From: Galaxea fascicularis
Taxonomy: Eukaryota; Cnidaria; Anthozoa; Scleractinia; Euphylliidae
DNA length: 64,000 nt
NCBI GenBank assembly: GCA_948470475.1
Contig: OX419341.1
Coordinates: forward strand, 29,121,900 to 29,185,899
Direction: 5' to 3'
The position numbers and the translations under genes were made by a program. Positions 1 through 16,070 of the stretch are shown here, piece by piece. Numbering within the stretch: position 1 is the first letter of the stretch; each line of letters starts with the position of its first letter. The notes beneath the pieces are model-generated. The model had not been told where the DNA came from, searched no databases, and worked only from the letters and a program-made list of their open reading frames with translations.

Positions 1-566
1 TAACAGATCTTGTCAACTCTGTTTATGGTATCCTACTGGTTTTAGTTAGGATAAGTTTGTGACAAGATTGCTGAAGAATTTAGTTTTATACGATGTGCTG
101 TTCACTAGTTTTTGTTCTAAAATAATTTTAAAATGAAAACTACCATAAACTAAGAGAAATCCTAACATAATTAAATCAATCCATTGTAATTTTATGGTAT
201 ATTGGTATATATTTCCAAAAAGTGATCAAAATTATATTTTGTTTTAACACTGGCTCTTTCTGAAGTTGAAAGACAAAACAGTGAATGGTATGAAACAAGC
301 AAGGATGTTCAGATTTCATCAGTGACACCAACAGATGGTTCTCAGCTGTCACAGGCAGCCCTTAAATTCCAAAGCTTTTTTGAAAAAATAAAAAACACCA
401 AGCCAAATTGGAGTTTCTGATAGAGTAGGGGTGAGGTTTAAGCAACAAAAATCTCTTTGTCACAGGTATGCCTGGACTCTTTTTTTGCTGAAAGAACACA
501 ATCTGGAAAAGAAAAAAGAAAACTTGAATTTAGAAGCTGACCAGTTTTTTTTATAATTTTTGATAG

Positions 567-5286
<4,720 letters not shown>

Positions 5287-6454
5287 AAACGGAGGCACAG
5301 GGAAACTAGAAGAACGATTGGACTGCTTGACCCTCACCCAAGCAGAGCTTTACGGCACCTTTTGTCACGCTTTGCGGTGTCGTCATTTCTTTATGCCTCT
5401 CCTTATGGTGAATAGAAGTTTTCTGGTTTATATGCTCTGTTACTTTAATTGGGAGATAGAGGGATTACCATTTTTCTATTTGCTAGGCTGGAATACATGC
5501 CTCGATTTCATTACCGTTTATGGGAAGAAAATTTTTACAACTAAGTACGTCACTACTGCTGGCCACGCGTGACAGCCACTTACGCGCGCGCGCAGCCTTG
5601 TGAGTCGTTGCGCAAGTTATTAAAAGGTAATGATTGTCTTGCTACAGTGCATGTGCAGCTCAAACAGGGCGAAGGTAGAATGGTATTTCAACTTCCTCAG
5701 AGTTTTGAAAAAGGGCCAACACATAGTATTATGAAGATTAATGCGGAGAAACATGGAACTGATATTGAATTAAAAGCAATACATTTTGTGACAATCCTCG
5801 ACTTCATTCAATTTGCTTTCTTAAGGAGCATCGCGTGGAGCAGTAAAAGAGAACTTCTCAAACCCCTCTATGTTGTTCACCTCGTAAATAACCCTTGTTA
5901 AGCCAACAACAAAGGTACCAATATAGTATGAAATGCTGCAGATCCTTGGACCAACTCCAAAGACATTCCATTTGGGGACGATACATACTGCAACAAATGT
6001 TCAAAGGGCTTTTCAAAATATGGGGTGGAGGGGAGGAGTCCTTCCTGGTACATAGCGGAGGGAGGGTAGAGGATACAATTGAGATGAAACAGCTTAAACC
6101 TTGTAACAATCAACTAAACCTAACTGGGTAATGTGTATAGTGGGAAGTGGATGGATGAAGGAGGTTTTTTTCTCGGAAAGGTTTATAATTCGGCCGAGTT
6201 TGCGTGGGCTAGAGGCTTAGTTCTCTCCGGAGCTAGTAGAGTGTATTTCCCCCGTCTTCAAGGAGTAATTAATTAAGGTGAGGTGAAAGATAAACAATGA
6301 GCTTATATGAATTGCAGCTGTTCACTTTTCATCTCCTCTATTCATCTCGGGTGCATCACTCCTATCATATTTCTCTGTGCGTACATCTGGTTCTCAAGTG
6401 TCGTACACATGCCTGAGCTCTGATTCAGTAGCTTTCAGTTGGAAGAACATTACC
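5287..6454. other. LIAS 3' flank and intergenic region
   Basis: This holds the likely LIAS 3' UTR and the upstream region of the fibrinogen-related gene. Open frames at 5569-5901 and 5895-6131 have no recognisable domains, no splice support and unremarkable composition, so I treat them as chance. Confidence 0.5.
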
Positions 6455-9400
6455 ATGTCGTCTACAAAGAGGGATTCGCATGTTTATATTCAAACAATCC
6501 TTTGCGTACTCTTAGCCCTCATTTTCAGTGCGTTATTTATTAGAATGGAGTTCAAAACAGCACAGTATGAGGAAAGGTTGCAAAGTATTGAGGAATCAAA
6601 GATGAACTGTTGTGATAAAGGTGAGTATCTTCACCATTTTTAACGCTGTTTACTCTTCTATATAGGGCTCGAGTTAACCATGCGAAAAAATGTCCAAAAC
6701 TCCTTATTGCAAGTCAAAGAAAAAAGGAAAAAGAAACGTTGCCAGGATAGAGTGGCAATGATCACACCCAAGAATCCACAAACTCAAATATTACGACCAC
6801 AACCATGATGTGCAGCACTATAATAAACTGCGCCACATGAAGAGGAATGCACTGCTCGATTTGTCCTTTTTTATTATATTCATGTTACAGGATTTAATCC
6901 GCAGAAGTTGCAACTACTTTGTATTGCATAGCAAGCCGGCGGCACAGGAAGGTAGTCAGTGCTGTAAATAGAAGAAGCAGAATTTCTGATCTTAAAAATT
7001 TAGAGTCGATTGGCACATCTTTCAAAATTACATTGATATAGAACATTGCCAAAATAATTTAAGTAAAAGAACCAAAACAAATTAATGAAGTGGCAAAAAG
7101 GTCATTCATGATAAGATAACGGACGTACCGAGCGAAAAGTTCAGAGAGGCCGGAAAGAAACAATGTTGTTAACGTAACTATGTGAGCTTGTTAACTGGTC
7201 GGAGGAATAAATTGAAATAAAATCATCGAAATGAAAGGACGGGTTGTAAAGGTGACTTGGTTGAAGGCCGGAATAAGTCATCTCTTTTTCACAGAATAGA
7301 GCCGTTGTTTCGCAAAAAAGCCTTAAAGCCTTACTGTTTCTCCAATGTTTTGTTTAACTCACGTAAGGATATTTTTTAACGTTGCCTGCTGAAAGAAAGC
7401 TAGTGTCGGTACTCGATGATTATGTTAACAGAATAACCTGAGGTAAGTGGTTGCTTTTAGCCACTGTAATGTGAGTTTCGCTTCTGGCTAAAATGTCACC
7501 AAAAGCAACTAGTGTCAAGAAACACCACGTGTGCTATATGGAGGGAATGATTTATTGTGATATGAACGACCTCAGGGACGTACGCAGGATTTTGCAGACT
7601 GGAGGGGTGTTACACCACGCCTCATTGTACCGAAAGAGTCAGTCACGTTTGAACGTTTTTCTCCAAGGTACATAATTTCAATAACGGCGAGAGAGAGGGA
7701 TCGTCCGAACCCCCTCGAACCCCCCCCCCCCTTCCCCTGCGTACGCCCCTGACTCTTTTTACAAGAGAAACATCCTTTATTATATTCATTTCATGTGGTT
7801 TCTCGTGGTTTGGTGGCATAGGCAGAAGCCAACCGCCGACCGGTTGGCTCGATTGGCAGAGTGCCGGACTACCGTGCGGGAGGTCGTGGGTTCAAGCCCC
7901 TCAAGGTCTTTAGATTACTGAGGAGAAAGTGTTTCCTTTGCAATGATATCTGCAAATGGTTAGACTTTCTTGTCTTCCCGGATAAGGACAATAAACTGGA
8001 GGTCCCGTCTCACAACTCTTCACAATTAATTCTGTGGGATGTTAAAGAACTACTAGGGACGTAACGAACCCTGGCTGTGACCACCCCTAGTGCTTACCTG
8101 TGGGCATGGGACCTATGAGTCCAGTTCGTGCTCATCCCCACTGGGCAGGTCTGTTGTCCAGTAAAAGCTGGTAAATATATAAATAAGTTCAGCGATTGAA
8201 TAAGCGGCACCATCAGAATTAAAGAACAAAACTGATGAAGCAGTATCTAGCTTCAGTTCCATCACAGGAGACTGATGCTGTGCGAAAGAACATCCCAAAC
8301 ATGATTTGTATTTGAATAGCTTTTATTCTTGCAGACTTGGGCTCTAAGAAACTACCTGGAGGCCGCACCAGTCGATCTCTGTCCAACGGAAATTCAATTA
8401 CCTCTGAAATTCAACAGGAAATAGCGAGCGCTGTAACGTACGCCATCAAAGCTTTCTGTGTCTCCGACGCCAATTCAAAAATGTGTATCAAAGGAGATAC
8501 TGGAGAAACAGGGGCACAGGGCGTGAAGGGAGATCGAGGTCCCAAAGGAGACCCGGGTCTACAGGGTCAACAAGGACCACAAGGAATCATGGGTATAAAA
8601 GGCGAAAAAGGGGACCAATGTAAGGGGTGTGTAAATGGAATATTGAATGAAAATCCTTCTGCTAGACAAAGCCTGAGATCAGATCAAGCGATTAGCACCC
8701 CTGGAATCATTGTTACACCTGCTATGCAGACGGTATCAGAAAACAAGACGGTGAAATTCACGTGCTCCAGTCGGGGATATAACACAGCTGTGGTAACTTG
8801 GAGAAGACTTGGAAAGCCGCTGCCCAAAGATAGGATTCTCACTGGGGAGTCTGGGGTGTTGAAGATCAAACGAGTGGTGTTTGCTGATAGTGGCTTGTAC
8901 ATGTGCACTGTCAACAGTCCCTCGGGAATTGCTCAAGCCACAGTCAAACTTAGAGTTCAAGGTGGGCTTGGCTCCTATCACGCTTAATACACCTGAACAA
9001 ATTGCGTCTTAGCGTTCTGGAAGTTTTGAATGGAGTTCCTGGCCCTCAGTTCTAGTTTTTTAGCTCCTGCTCTTAACTTTCAGTTTGGAAAGCGAAGTAT
9101 TTCTTGACTCAAAATCAAATATATTGGCTTACCCCAGGCATTTTTAGTTATGCTGGACAAGTAAAAACCTCTGACCCAAAGATTAGCTGTAGTTTTTGCC
9201 GTCTCATCTTGCACCACATCATATTTGTGGGCCAATAATTTCATTGGCCAGCCACCTCAGACAGATTTAGAAAGCCAACATTGGCAGCATTATCCTTCAA
9301 CAAACATATTAAGAACCGGCGCTGGTATGTTTGTTTTCCAGCCTCCCCTCGTGTTTACGTTGATCCAGGACCAACTTTCGTGAAAAGAGGTGAAAATGCG

Positions 9401-11355
9401 ACTTTACCAACCTGCCGTGTGATAGGTTTTCCTCCACCAGTTGTCACATGGGCTAAGGTACTTGGAAAACTACCACGTGGGCGAACGTTGATTAGAGGAC
9501 GAAGCGTGACCATAACGCGCGCAGAAAAGGAGGATACTGGGAGTTACATTTGTAAGGCGTCCAGTCCTGGAGGTTCCTCACGAGTGGTTACTCAGCTGGT
9601 TGTGACAGTAGTGCCCAGGTTTATCGTCACCCCAATGCCTATGATTGAGAAGTTTGCTGGGACTTCCGTAAGAGGCTTTCGGTTTATTATATAATACATT
9701 TTACACTTCCGGTATAACAATGTTTCGAAAAAAATATTTTGCTATAACACATGGTTCTTTAGTCTTAAGTCTGTGAAGAAACGCTTTGATACGCTCTGAC
9801 TTGCCCCTATGTTTTCCAGCTTTAAACAGCGCTTTCTGTTATTTCCTTCTTCCATGTAGTATTGGCGGATTCTTTGAATTTTCAGAAAATTGTTTCCCCA
9901 TAACTTTGATCTGATGCGCATCGTGATAGCACCAGAAATCGTTACAAATTCTTCCTCTGTTTCCGTTATTCCTTTATTTCAGAATGTTTTTCATCAACTC
10001 AAAGGTATATTATTTTATTGGTTAAAACCAAGGATAAGAAAGTTAGCCTGTTTATGAGCTCAGTACTTTATTTCTGATTAATGATTTACTGTTTATCCAC
10101 TGTTTTATTTTTATTTATTTTTTTTTCTTGTCCAATCAATTACAGATAACAATTAATTGCACCGCAACTGGGGATCCTGAACCCACAATTACCTGGGAGC
10201 CCATTTGTACAGGAGAGCTGCCAAGAAAGAGACTGGACACTACGGAAAATAGCTTGACCATCCGAGACCTGCGTACTAAAGATCAGGGCAAGTACGCATG
10301 TGTGGCAAGCAGTAGCCTTTTCCGAGCGCGATCAGAGTTTACTCTGCGAGTGAAGACAGGTTTGTTAGCGAGTTACATCGCTGTATTTATTTTGGTGTAA
10401 TTTTGAAAGAAGACGAAAGCCGGTAAGTTGAATCTCCTTGTCAACCACAAATACCATCATCCGAAGTAATGTGCGTCAAATTCCAGCCATATGAAGAGGC
10501 GTCACTTGAGCAGGCAGTTTTGGATTCAGTGTATTCAATATTTCAATCCAAATCCATGGCATAGCTGTCTCGCGATCAATTTCCTTTATTCATATTCAAC
10601 AACATTTTTTACCTGCAAAACAAAAAACTAGAACAATTCCCGGTTACAATTACAGTGGCTTGATGCATAAACCAGGCAGTGAACCCTTTTGTTTTTCTTA
10701 TTGCCTTTTAGCACGTGACTGTTCCACTTTGTATTCGTCGGGCGTGCGCACTAGCGGTGTGTACACGATCAACCCAGACGGGCAATCTACGTTCCCAGTC
10801 TTCTGTGATATGCACACTGACGGCGGTGGCTGGACGGTCATTCAAAGGAGATTGGACGGGGCCACAAATTTCTTCCGCGACTGGGATGCGTACAAGCGTG
10901 GCTTTGGTGATCTCGCAAGGGAGTTTTGGCTCGGAAACGACAAAATCAGTCGCTTTACCAAGGCCATACCTACAGACTTGCTCGTAGAAGTGTCAGACTG
11001 GGAAGGAACGACGGTCATCGCTAAATATGGAATTTTCCGCGTTGCTAGCGAGTCGCTAAAGTACGAACTTACCGTCGGTTCGTACTCAGGTAATGCCGGA
11101 GATTCGTTGTCTTATCACAATGGTTCGAGTTTCACTACTATGGACAGGGACAATGATAACAAAATTGGAGAGAACTGTGCTGTCAAGAACGTGGGTGCGT
11201 GGTGGTATAACAGCTGTTACGACTCGAATTTAAACGGTCAGTACATGAGTGCTGGAAAGACGGATTCTAAAGGAATAGTGTGGTATTACTGGAAGAAAAC
11301 TCTCCAAGTGCTGAAAACATCACAGATAATGCTTAAACCCAAATCCTCTGGTTGA
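6455..11355 (+). CDS. Type II membrane protein with collagen-like stalk, three Ig-like domains and fibrinogen C-terminal domain
   Basis: Complete five-exon gene: 6455-6620, 8335-8961, 9342-9667, 10146-10359, 10712-11355, all GT-AG, 658 aa. The start ATG lies in ACCATGT; an upstream in-frame segment was left out. Order: short cytoplasmic N-terminus, one hydrophobic membrane span (about 11-31), charged coiled-coil-like stretch, Gly-X-Y repeat (about 108-152, GDTGETGAQGVKGDRGPKGD onward), three Ig-like domains (about 175-440, each with paired Cys and Trp; the first two have DSGLYMC and DTGSYIC), then a fibrinogen-related domain (about 447-658) with CDMHTDGGGWTVIQRR, the calcium-site-like DRDNDNK and AWWYNSCYDSNLNG. 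Fibrinogen-related domains bind glycans or acetyl groups in ficolins, FIBCD1 and molluscan FREPs. A cell-surface recognition role is inference. A broken paralogue faces it at 12105-14700. Confidence 0.9.
7838..8165 (+). repeat. tRNA-derived SINE (family A)
   Basis: The tRNA-like head has a box A-like GGTTGGCTCGATTGGCAGAG and a box B-like GTGGGTTCAAGCCCC. A non-tRNA body follows containing TCCCGGATAAGGACAAT and GTGGGATGTTAAAGAAC. The same family occurs in reverse at 1915-2080. It sits in the first intron of the fibrinogen-related gene. The open frame at 7861-8064 is a translation of this repeat, not a gene. Confidence 0.75.
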
Positions 11356-12104
11356 ACTGTAGAAACTGCAAGAAGTCTGGCAGTGATCTATTGCCTCTCA
11401 TAGACTGTTAACTGTTAAAATGGCGAGATGGGGCTTGTATTTTTGTTCTACAACGACTATCTTTAACAATAGCTGTAAATATACATAGTATATAGTTTGT
11501 GATCGTATTAAAGATTCAATGTACTGATTATATAAATTGTTTTCTGCGGAAATGTCAGGCAGTGATTCAGTAAAATCGGGTGCAAGTATGCTTAGTCGAA
11601 GCGTAGAGGTGTGTCTCAGAGATAATTAGAAGAGACGCGTTCATCTTCCGTTCAGATATTTATGGTTATGTTCCTAAGTCCGCAAATTACTGCTTAACCT
11701 ACAGTGACAAGAGAATCTCCAGTAAGGCGTTTCTCTTTTTGCTTAATCACCACTAACAACAACAACAAGGCCTGTTTGCATGACGATAAAATGTTACAGA
11801 ATTACAACTGCAAAATACCAACGAAATAAACTAAAGGTTATTGGGCTGAGCTAATCAGACCTAAAGTCATAAAAATAAATTTATATTCAGTATAACTAGA
11901 CTAAAATAGACTAGGCTAGTCTTAACTAAACTAATAAAACCAACTAAACTAGGCTAGACTAGGTTAAACTACTCTAACTTAGCCTGGAAACGACTAAACT
12001 AACCTGCTAATAATACTTCCTAACTACTGATAGTAAAAAAGCCACTGATATTGTAATGTAACAATTCAAGTGATAATAACAGATTCGAAATACAGGCTTT
12101 GTGT
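11356..12104. other. Convergent intergenic gap with degenerate ACTAAACT minisatellite
   Basis: Both neighbouring genes point into this gap, so it should hold two 3' UTRs. At about 11890-12005 there is a degenerate repeat of ACTAAACTA / GACTAGGCTAG units. No coding sequence or RNA gene was recognised. Confidence 0.5.
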
Positions 12105-13667
12105 TCATTTCGCTTTTGGTTTTAGTTTCATTTCACTTCCCAGGAGCGTGCTCCAATACCAGTTATAATGACTGTCCCCATAATTACTGTTTAGGCTTGA
12201 CTGACGACAACTATTGTACCACCAGGCTCCTCTGTGAGATTCAGCACAGTTTCTACTATTTTTATTATTATCCCGTTCTTTGGTACTGAAAGCCATACCA
12301 TTATGATAAGTTAGTCGATCCTTTGCTGTACCGGAATAAAACCCAACGAACAGAGTGTAGTTAGATGCTTCGTTAGTGACTGTGAAATTGCTGTACTTGG
12401 CGTATTTATTTCCATTGGATTTTGTCTTGATTTCTACTTGCAGCTGAGTTGGAATCTCCGTCAGTTGATGAATCTTTTCATTTCCAAGCCAAAATTCCCC
12501 TCTGACATCACCAAATCCGTGCTTGTACTCGTCCCACCCCTGGTAGAATCCAACAAACCCATCAAAGCGTTTGTGAAAGACTGTCCATACGCCGCCATCT
12601 GTCTTCATGTCACAGTACACTTCAAAACTGGTTTTGTTCATTGGGTTTACTGTGTACACTCCATTCTCCTTGAAGCCAACAGAAAGCAGCTCGGCGCAGT
12701 CACGAGCTGTAGATACAAGAAAAACTAATCAGTAGATTTAAAAGTAATGTAAAGGCATAGTGCTATAATAAGACCGGTTGGGAAGAAATTTCACTGTTGA
12801 GTGCTTGAGCGAATTATGAATAGTGCCAGCGATTGATCAGTAAGGAATGATGACGGCAATCAAAAAACGAAAATGCTTGTGAGCTATCCAGGAACTAAAT
12901 TACTATGAACGGCATTAAAAAAAACAAAAAATTACGGTGTGGTCTTAGATATCGCCCTTTCCGTAGTTGGAACTGATTCATAAAGGTAGGTTCAAGTAGA
13001 GCTGCTCGGTCAGTTCTCACTCCTTTCCGAGTTCCCTTTTCAGCGTTTCCTGGCAGATCGGTTAGTTGCACATTTAACCGGCCAAAACCTCACTGAAACA
13101 GTTACATAGTAACTACTCAAATGGCGGGAAGGGGTGGTCTCAATTTTTCATTTGAATTGTCCATTGAGTAGGCCCTTGGGTCTGGGGGCCGATCCGGGGC
13201 GAGGACATTACAGCTAGAATAAACACATTTCGACACTTATTGTCTCCTTTTAGTTCATAGTCATGCAGTGTATATGTCATTGAATTTAAAGAATTAAACA
13301 CTATTTACCAGTCTTGACTACAAGTTGTACTTCAGTCTCTACGTACTCAACTCGCTCCTACCAGAACAGGTATAGATACCATTGTCTTCAGCTCTCAAAC
13401 TACTGATCCTCAGTTGTCCATCAGACACGTGCGTTCGTCCCTCTGCTAGGTCTCCTTTGCATCGTGACCACGTGATGATAGGTACGGGGTGACCGTCAGC
13501 CGAGCAGTTCAGTGTGACAGACTGTCCGACATAACGCACGATCTTTTCTGGCGGCTTGACTATGATCAATGTTGTCATGGCGTGAAATAAAGAGCGATAC
13601 AAAGAAACATTTCCCATAAGCTGTCCTTTCCTGAGACTCTTTCCAAATTGTGATAGTTGATCATTCT

Positions 13668-13744
13668 AAATTAAACATATGATGCCTGATTTGAATGGAA
13701 GATGTGACATCTTCCATTCAAATCAGGCATCATATGTTTAATTT
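13668..13744. repeat. Perfect 37-bp inverted repeat with 3-bp loop
   Basis: Left arm 13668-13704 and right arm 13708-13744 are exact reverse complements around a TGA spacer. It lies in an intron of the decayed fibrinogen-related copy, directly before a second long palindrome. Confidence 0.9.
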
Positions 13745-13747
13745 ATT

Positions 13748-13880
13748 TTGTCCTTTAGATAATCAGATAATATAAGCTCAGATGGTTCTCCTCAAAGGAA
13801 TAAGTTACTTCACCTCCTTGGGAAATAGTAACTTATTCCTTTGAGAAGAACCATCTGAGCTTATATTATCTAAAGGACAA
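13748..13880. repeat. Long inverted repeat (about 54-bp arms) with short loop
   Basis: The arms begin TTGTCCTTTAGATAAT and end ATTATCTAAAGGACAA. They match except for an 8-bp AGATAATC duplication in the left arm and one substitution. The loop is about 16 bp near 13811-13826. It sits 3 bp from the preceding 77-bp palindrome. Confidence 0.9.
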
Positions 13881-14705
13881 TTTTAACCAAAAACGAGATG
13901 AATGTAAATCTCAAGTTATTCACTTTTCAATCTGAATCAGCCGGCGTTCTAAATTTTTTAACATGATTCGCGCTTCAAGGAAGACAAAATCACCTCTGTC
14001 AACTCTTGGCTCGTAACACAGAAACAACAAGAAGCAGACAAAAAGAATATTTTAAGTGTTACCCTGGATGTTGAGTGTGACAGCAGCCTGTGACGTTCCC
14101 TTTTCAGTCCGAATCGTACACACGTAGATACCATTATCACCGGCCATCACATTCGGGATATGCAGAGCTCCTTTAATCACGGTAGATCTCCCAGCGGGAA
14201 GAGAGCCGTCCTCTTTCGACCAGGTGACTGTCGCCGCACCGTTTTTCTCCGACGAGCACTGGAATGTGGCTGACTGGTTTAAGGTGACAGTCCTTACGGC
14301 CGGCTAAACTACAATCCCAGGGGCTGAAATAACATCTCCCGGCTGCCTCCTAAAAGGCTGCACGGACGTTGGAGTCAGTGAACTTGCCTCCCCGGGGTCA
14401 CCTTTTGGGCCTCTTTCCCCCGGGGCTCCTGGAGGTCCTTGGGGTCCCTGAGGTCCTCGTGGTCAGCTATCATCCGGAGGCCCCTGTACGCAAATCTGTC
14501 CCTTTCTGGTACAGATTTTTTGCGTGGAAGTGTAGACAGCTTTGTTGATTTGTTTTTGTATCTCTGACGCTAAAGAGTTGGTTTCTTCCTGTGAGGATCT
14601 CACAGCTCTAGTATCTCGATGTTGCGCTGAGAGGGAGGAAGAGCCAATATTCGAGGAAGTACTTGCAACGAGAATTAATCTCATTGATTTCTCCATCATT
14701 CTGAT

Positions 14706-15857
14706 TAAAGCGGGGTTATACCATAACCCCTTTACTTGAAAACGCTTTTGACTAAATAGATGACACTAGCGACTTTGTTATGCGTTCATCATCATGGACA
14801 AAAAACTACGGCTGTGTATCATAAATCAGCATCAGGTCCCAATTTTTCAAAAGCGTTTCAGAAGCAAGGTGATTCTCGAAGGCTTTCACTGCAACACGCA
14901 AGGGCTTCAAAAGAAGTTGTAAAACATTTTTAAATTCGTTATGTGAAGTTAGTGTGATGATAATTTAATGACCCAAAAATCATGTGTTGTGTGTATGTAG
15001 CAAGGTGAAGAATTCACTTACACACAGCACCTGTAATTACGAATTAGTAAAAACCAAAAAGTTGTACGTGGGATTAATAAAAGTGGATTGTATAGGAGAA
15101 AAATAAAATCACCTAGGATTTGTACTCATTTCCCTAAAAGGATACAGTTACATGTCTTAACGTTTTGTTTTTATAATCGATCACATATTCACAAGGGTCG
15201 TTTTAACAAACATAAGTAAGACGGTAACTTTTCAATTAATTAAATTAAGCTGAAGAAAAAAAAAAAAGAAAATTAATAAAAGAGGTTTGCCGCAGCGGTT
15301 AACACAAACTGATTTTCTATTGTTCCTTGAAAAAAAATCTTCTTGTTTGATTCGAAGTGAATTTTCTTGTCAGTTCCATGAATATTTGTTTTAGCAATGT
15401 TCCTTTAAAGTTGGTAAGCGAGGGTTTGTCTCTTTCCTTCTTCAACTTTTTAATACCCAATAGTGATCAGTATCTAATTTCTCATCACAGTCGTGAAGAT
15501 GGGCTGCCATCGCGCCGATATCCCATAGCGAAAAGCACCGTTTGAAGTAAAAACAAGACGAAGAAAGGTCAGCTGAACTGAATCCGACTCTCCTTTGTAT
15601 CGGTACCAGATGCGGCATACTATTGTTGCTGTGTTGATTGATTTTGCAAAGAGCTCCGGCTGTACACATGGTATCCGCGTTTTGATCGCCATCTGTGGTG
15701 AAATGTTTGATCTCTCTGATCTCTGACCTCGTCAGTAGCCCGGTTAATCTGTAAACAAGCTTTTTCCTGGTTTTACCTAAATTTTAGGAAGAAATTATGG
15801 TTCCATCACTCAAACAAAGTGAGTAAGAACTGAACCTTGTTTCAAGGATGGTTTCTT
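14706..15857. other. Intergenic region, nothing recognised
   Basis: AT-rich sequence with short overlapping open frames on both strands (for example 15357-15545 and 15442-15692). None has a recognisable domain. Confidence 0.4.
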
Positions 15858-16034
15858 TTATTCTTTCTTTGGGTTTAGCCTTTGCTGTTCTTGCAGAGCT
15901 CTGATTTTCTCTCGCTGAGTTCTCAGTTCCAATTCCAGTCTTGCAAAGCCAACACTAAAGAGAAGGACGCTGAGGAACGTTAGATAACAGCAGCCCACAA
16001 CCAGGGGGGAACAACCGCTAGCACCAGCCGACAT
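15858..16034 (-). CDS. Small single-pass membrane ORF; possible detached first exon of the decayed receptor
   Basis: An ATG at 16034 opens 58 codons: short polar start, one hydrophobic segment (about residues 10-33, LVVGCCYLTFLSVLLFSVGF), then a charged helix (LELELRTQREKIRALQEQ) and stop. The layout copies the N-terminus of the intact receptor (membrane span then charged coil). It lies upstream of the decayed copy in the right orientation. No GT donor follows the helix before the stop, so it cannot be spliced simply. It ends 37 bp from the Harbinger insertion. It could be a real small protein, a dead exon or chance. Confidence 0.4.
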   Translation of the reverse strand: MSAGASGCSPLVVGCCYLTFLSVLLFSVGFARLELELRTQREKIRALQEQQRLNPKKE

Positions 16035-16070
16035 TGTGACAGAAATGAAGCACCAAGCGACAATGACGAA

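Larger units (their letters stand above)
12105..14700 (-). pseudogene. Decayed paralogue of the collagen/Ig/fibrinogen membrane protein
   Basis: Minus-strand exons homologous to the gene at 6455-11355: about 14700-14063 (leader, Gly-X-Y repeat, first Ig), 13559-13309 (Ig), 12706-12105 (fibrinogen domain ending in stop). The fibrinogen exon is open and has CDMKTDGGVWTVFHKRFDG and AWWYNSCRQSSLNS. Three lesions are visible. A TGA near 14465 sits where the collagen register expects glycine, and the preceding triplet has also lost its Gly. A TAG near 14307 lies in IVV*PAVRTV, against IIVTPAMQTV in the intact gene. A one-base deletion at about 13345 throws the end of the Ig exon (VETEVQLVVKT) out of frame. 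No second Ig exon matching 9342-9667 was found. An ORF at 15858-16034 may be its detached first exon. Sequencing error at all three sites seems unlikely but cannot be excluded. Confidence 0.75.

Noticed and set aside
5569..5901. 110-codon plus-strand frame after LIAS
   Set aside because: It lies in the LIAS 3' flank, with no domain recognised and no supporting splice or promoter context.
6377..6454. Upstream extension of the receptor start (extra 26 codons)
   Set aside because: The ATG at 6455 has a better context and places the membrane span at the expected distance; the extension does not begin with a convincing ATG.
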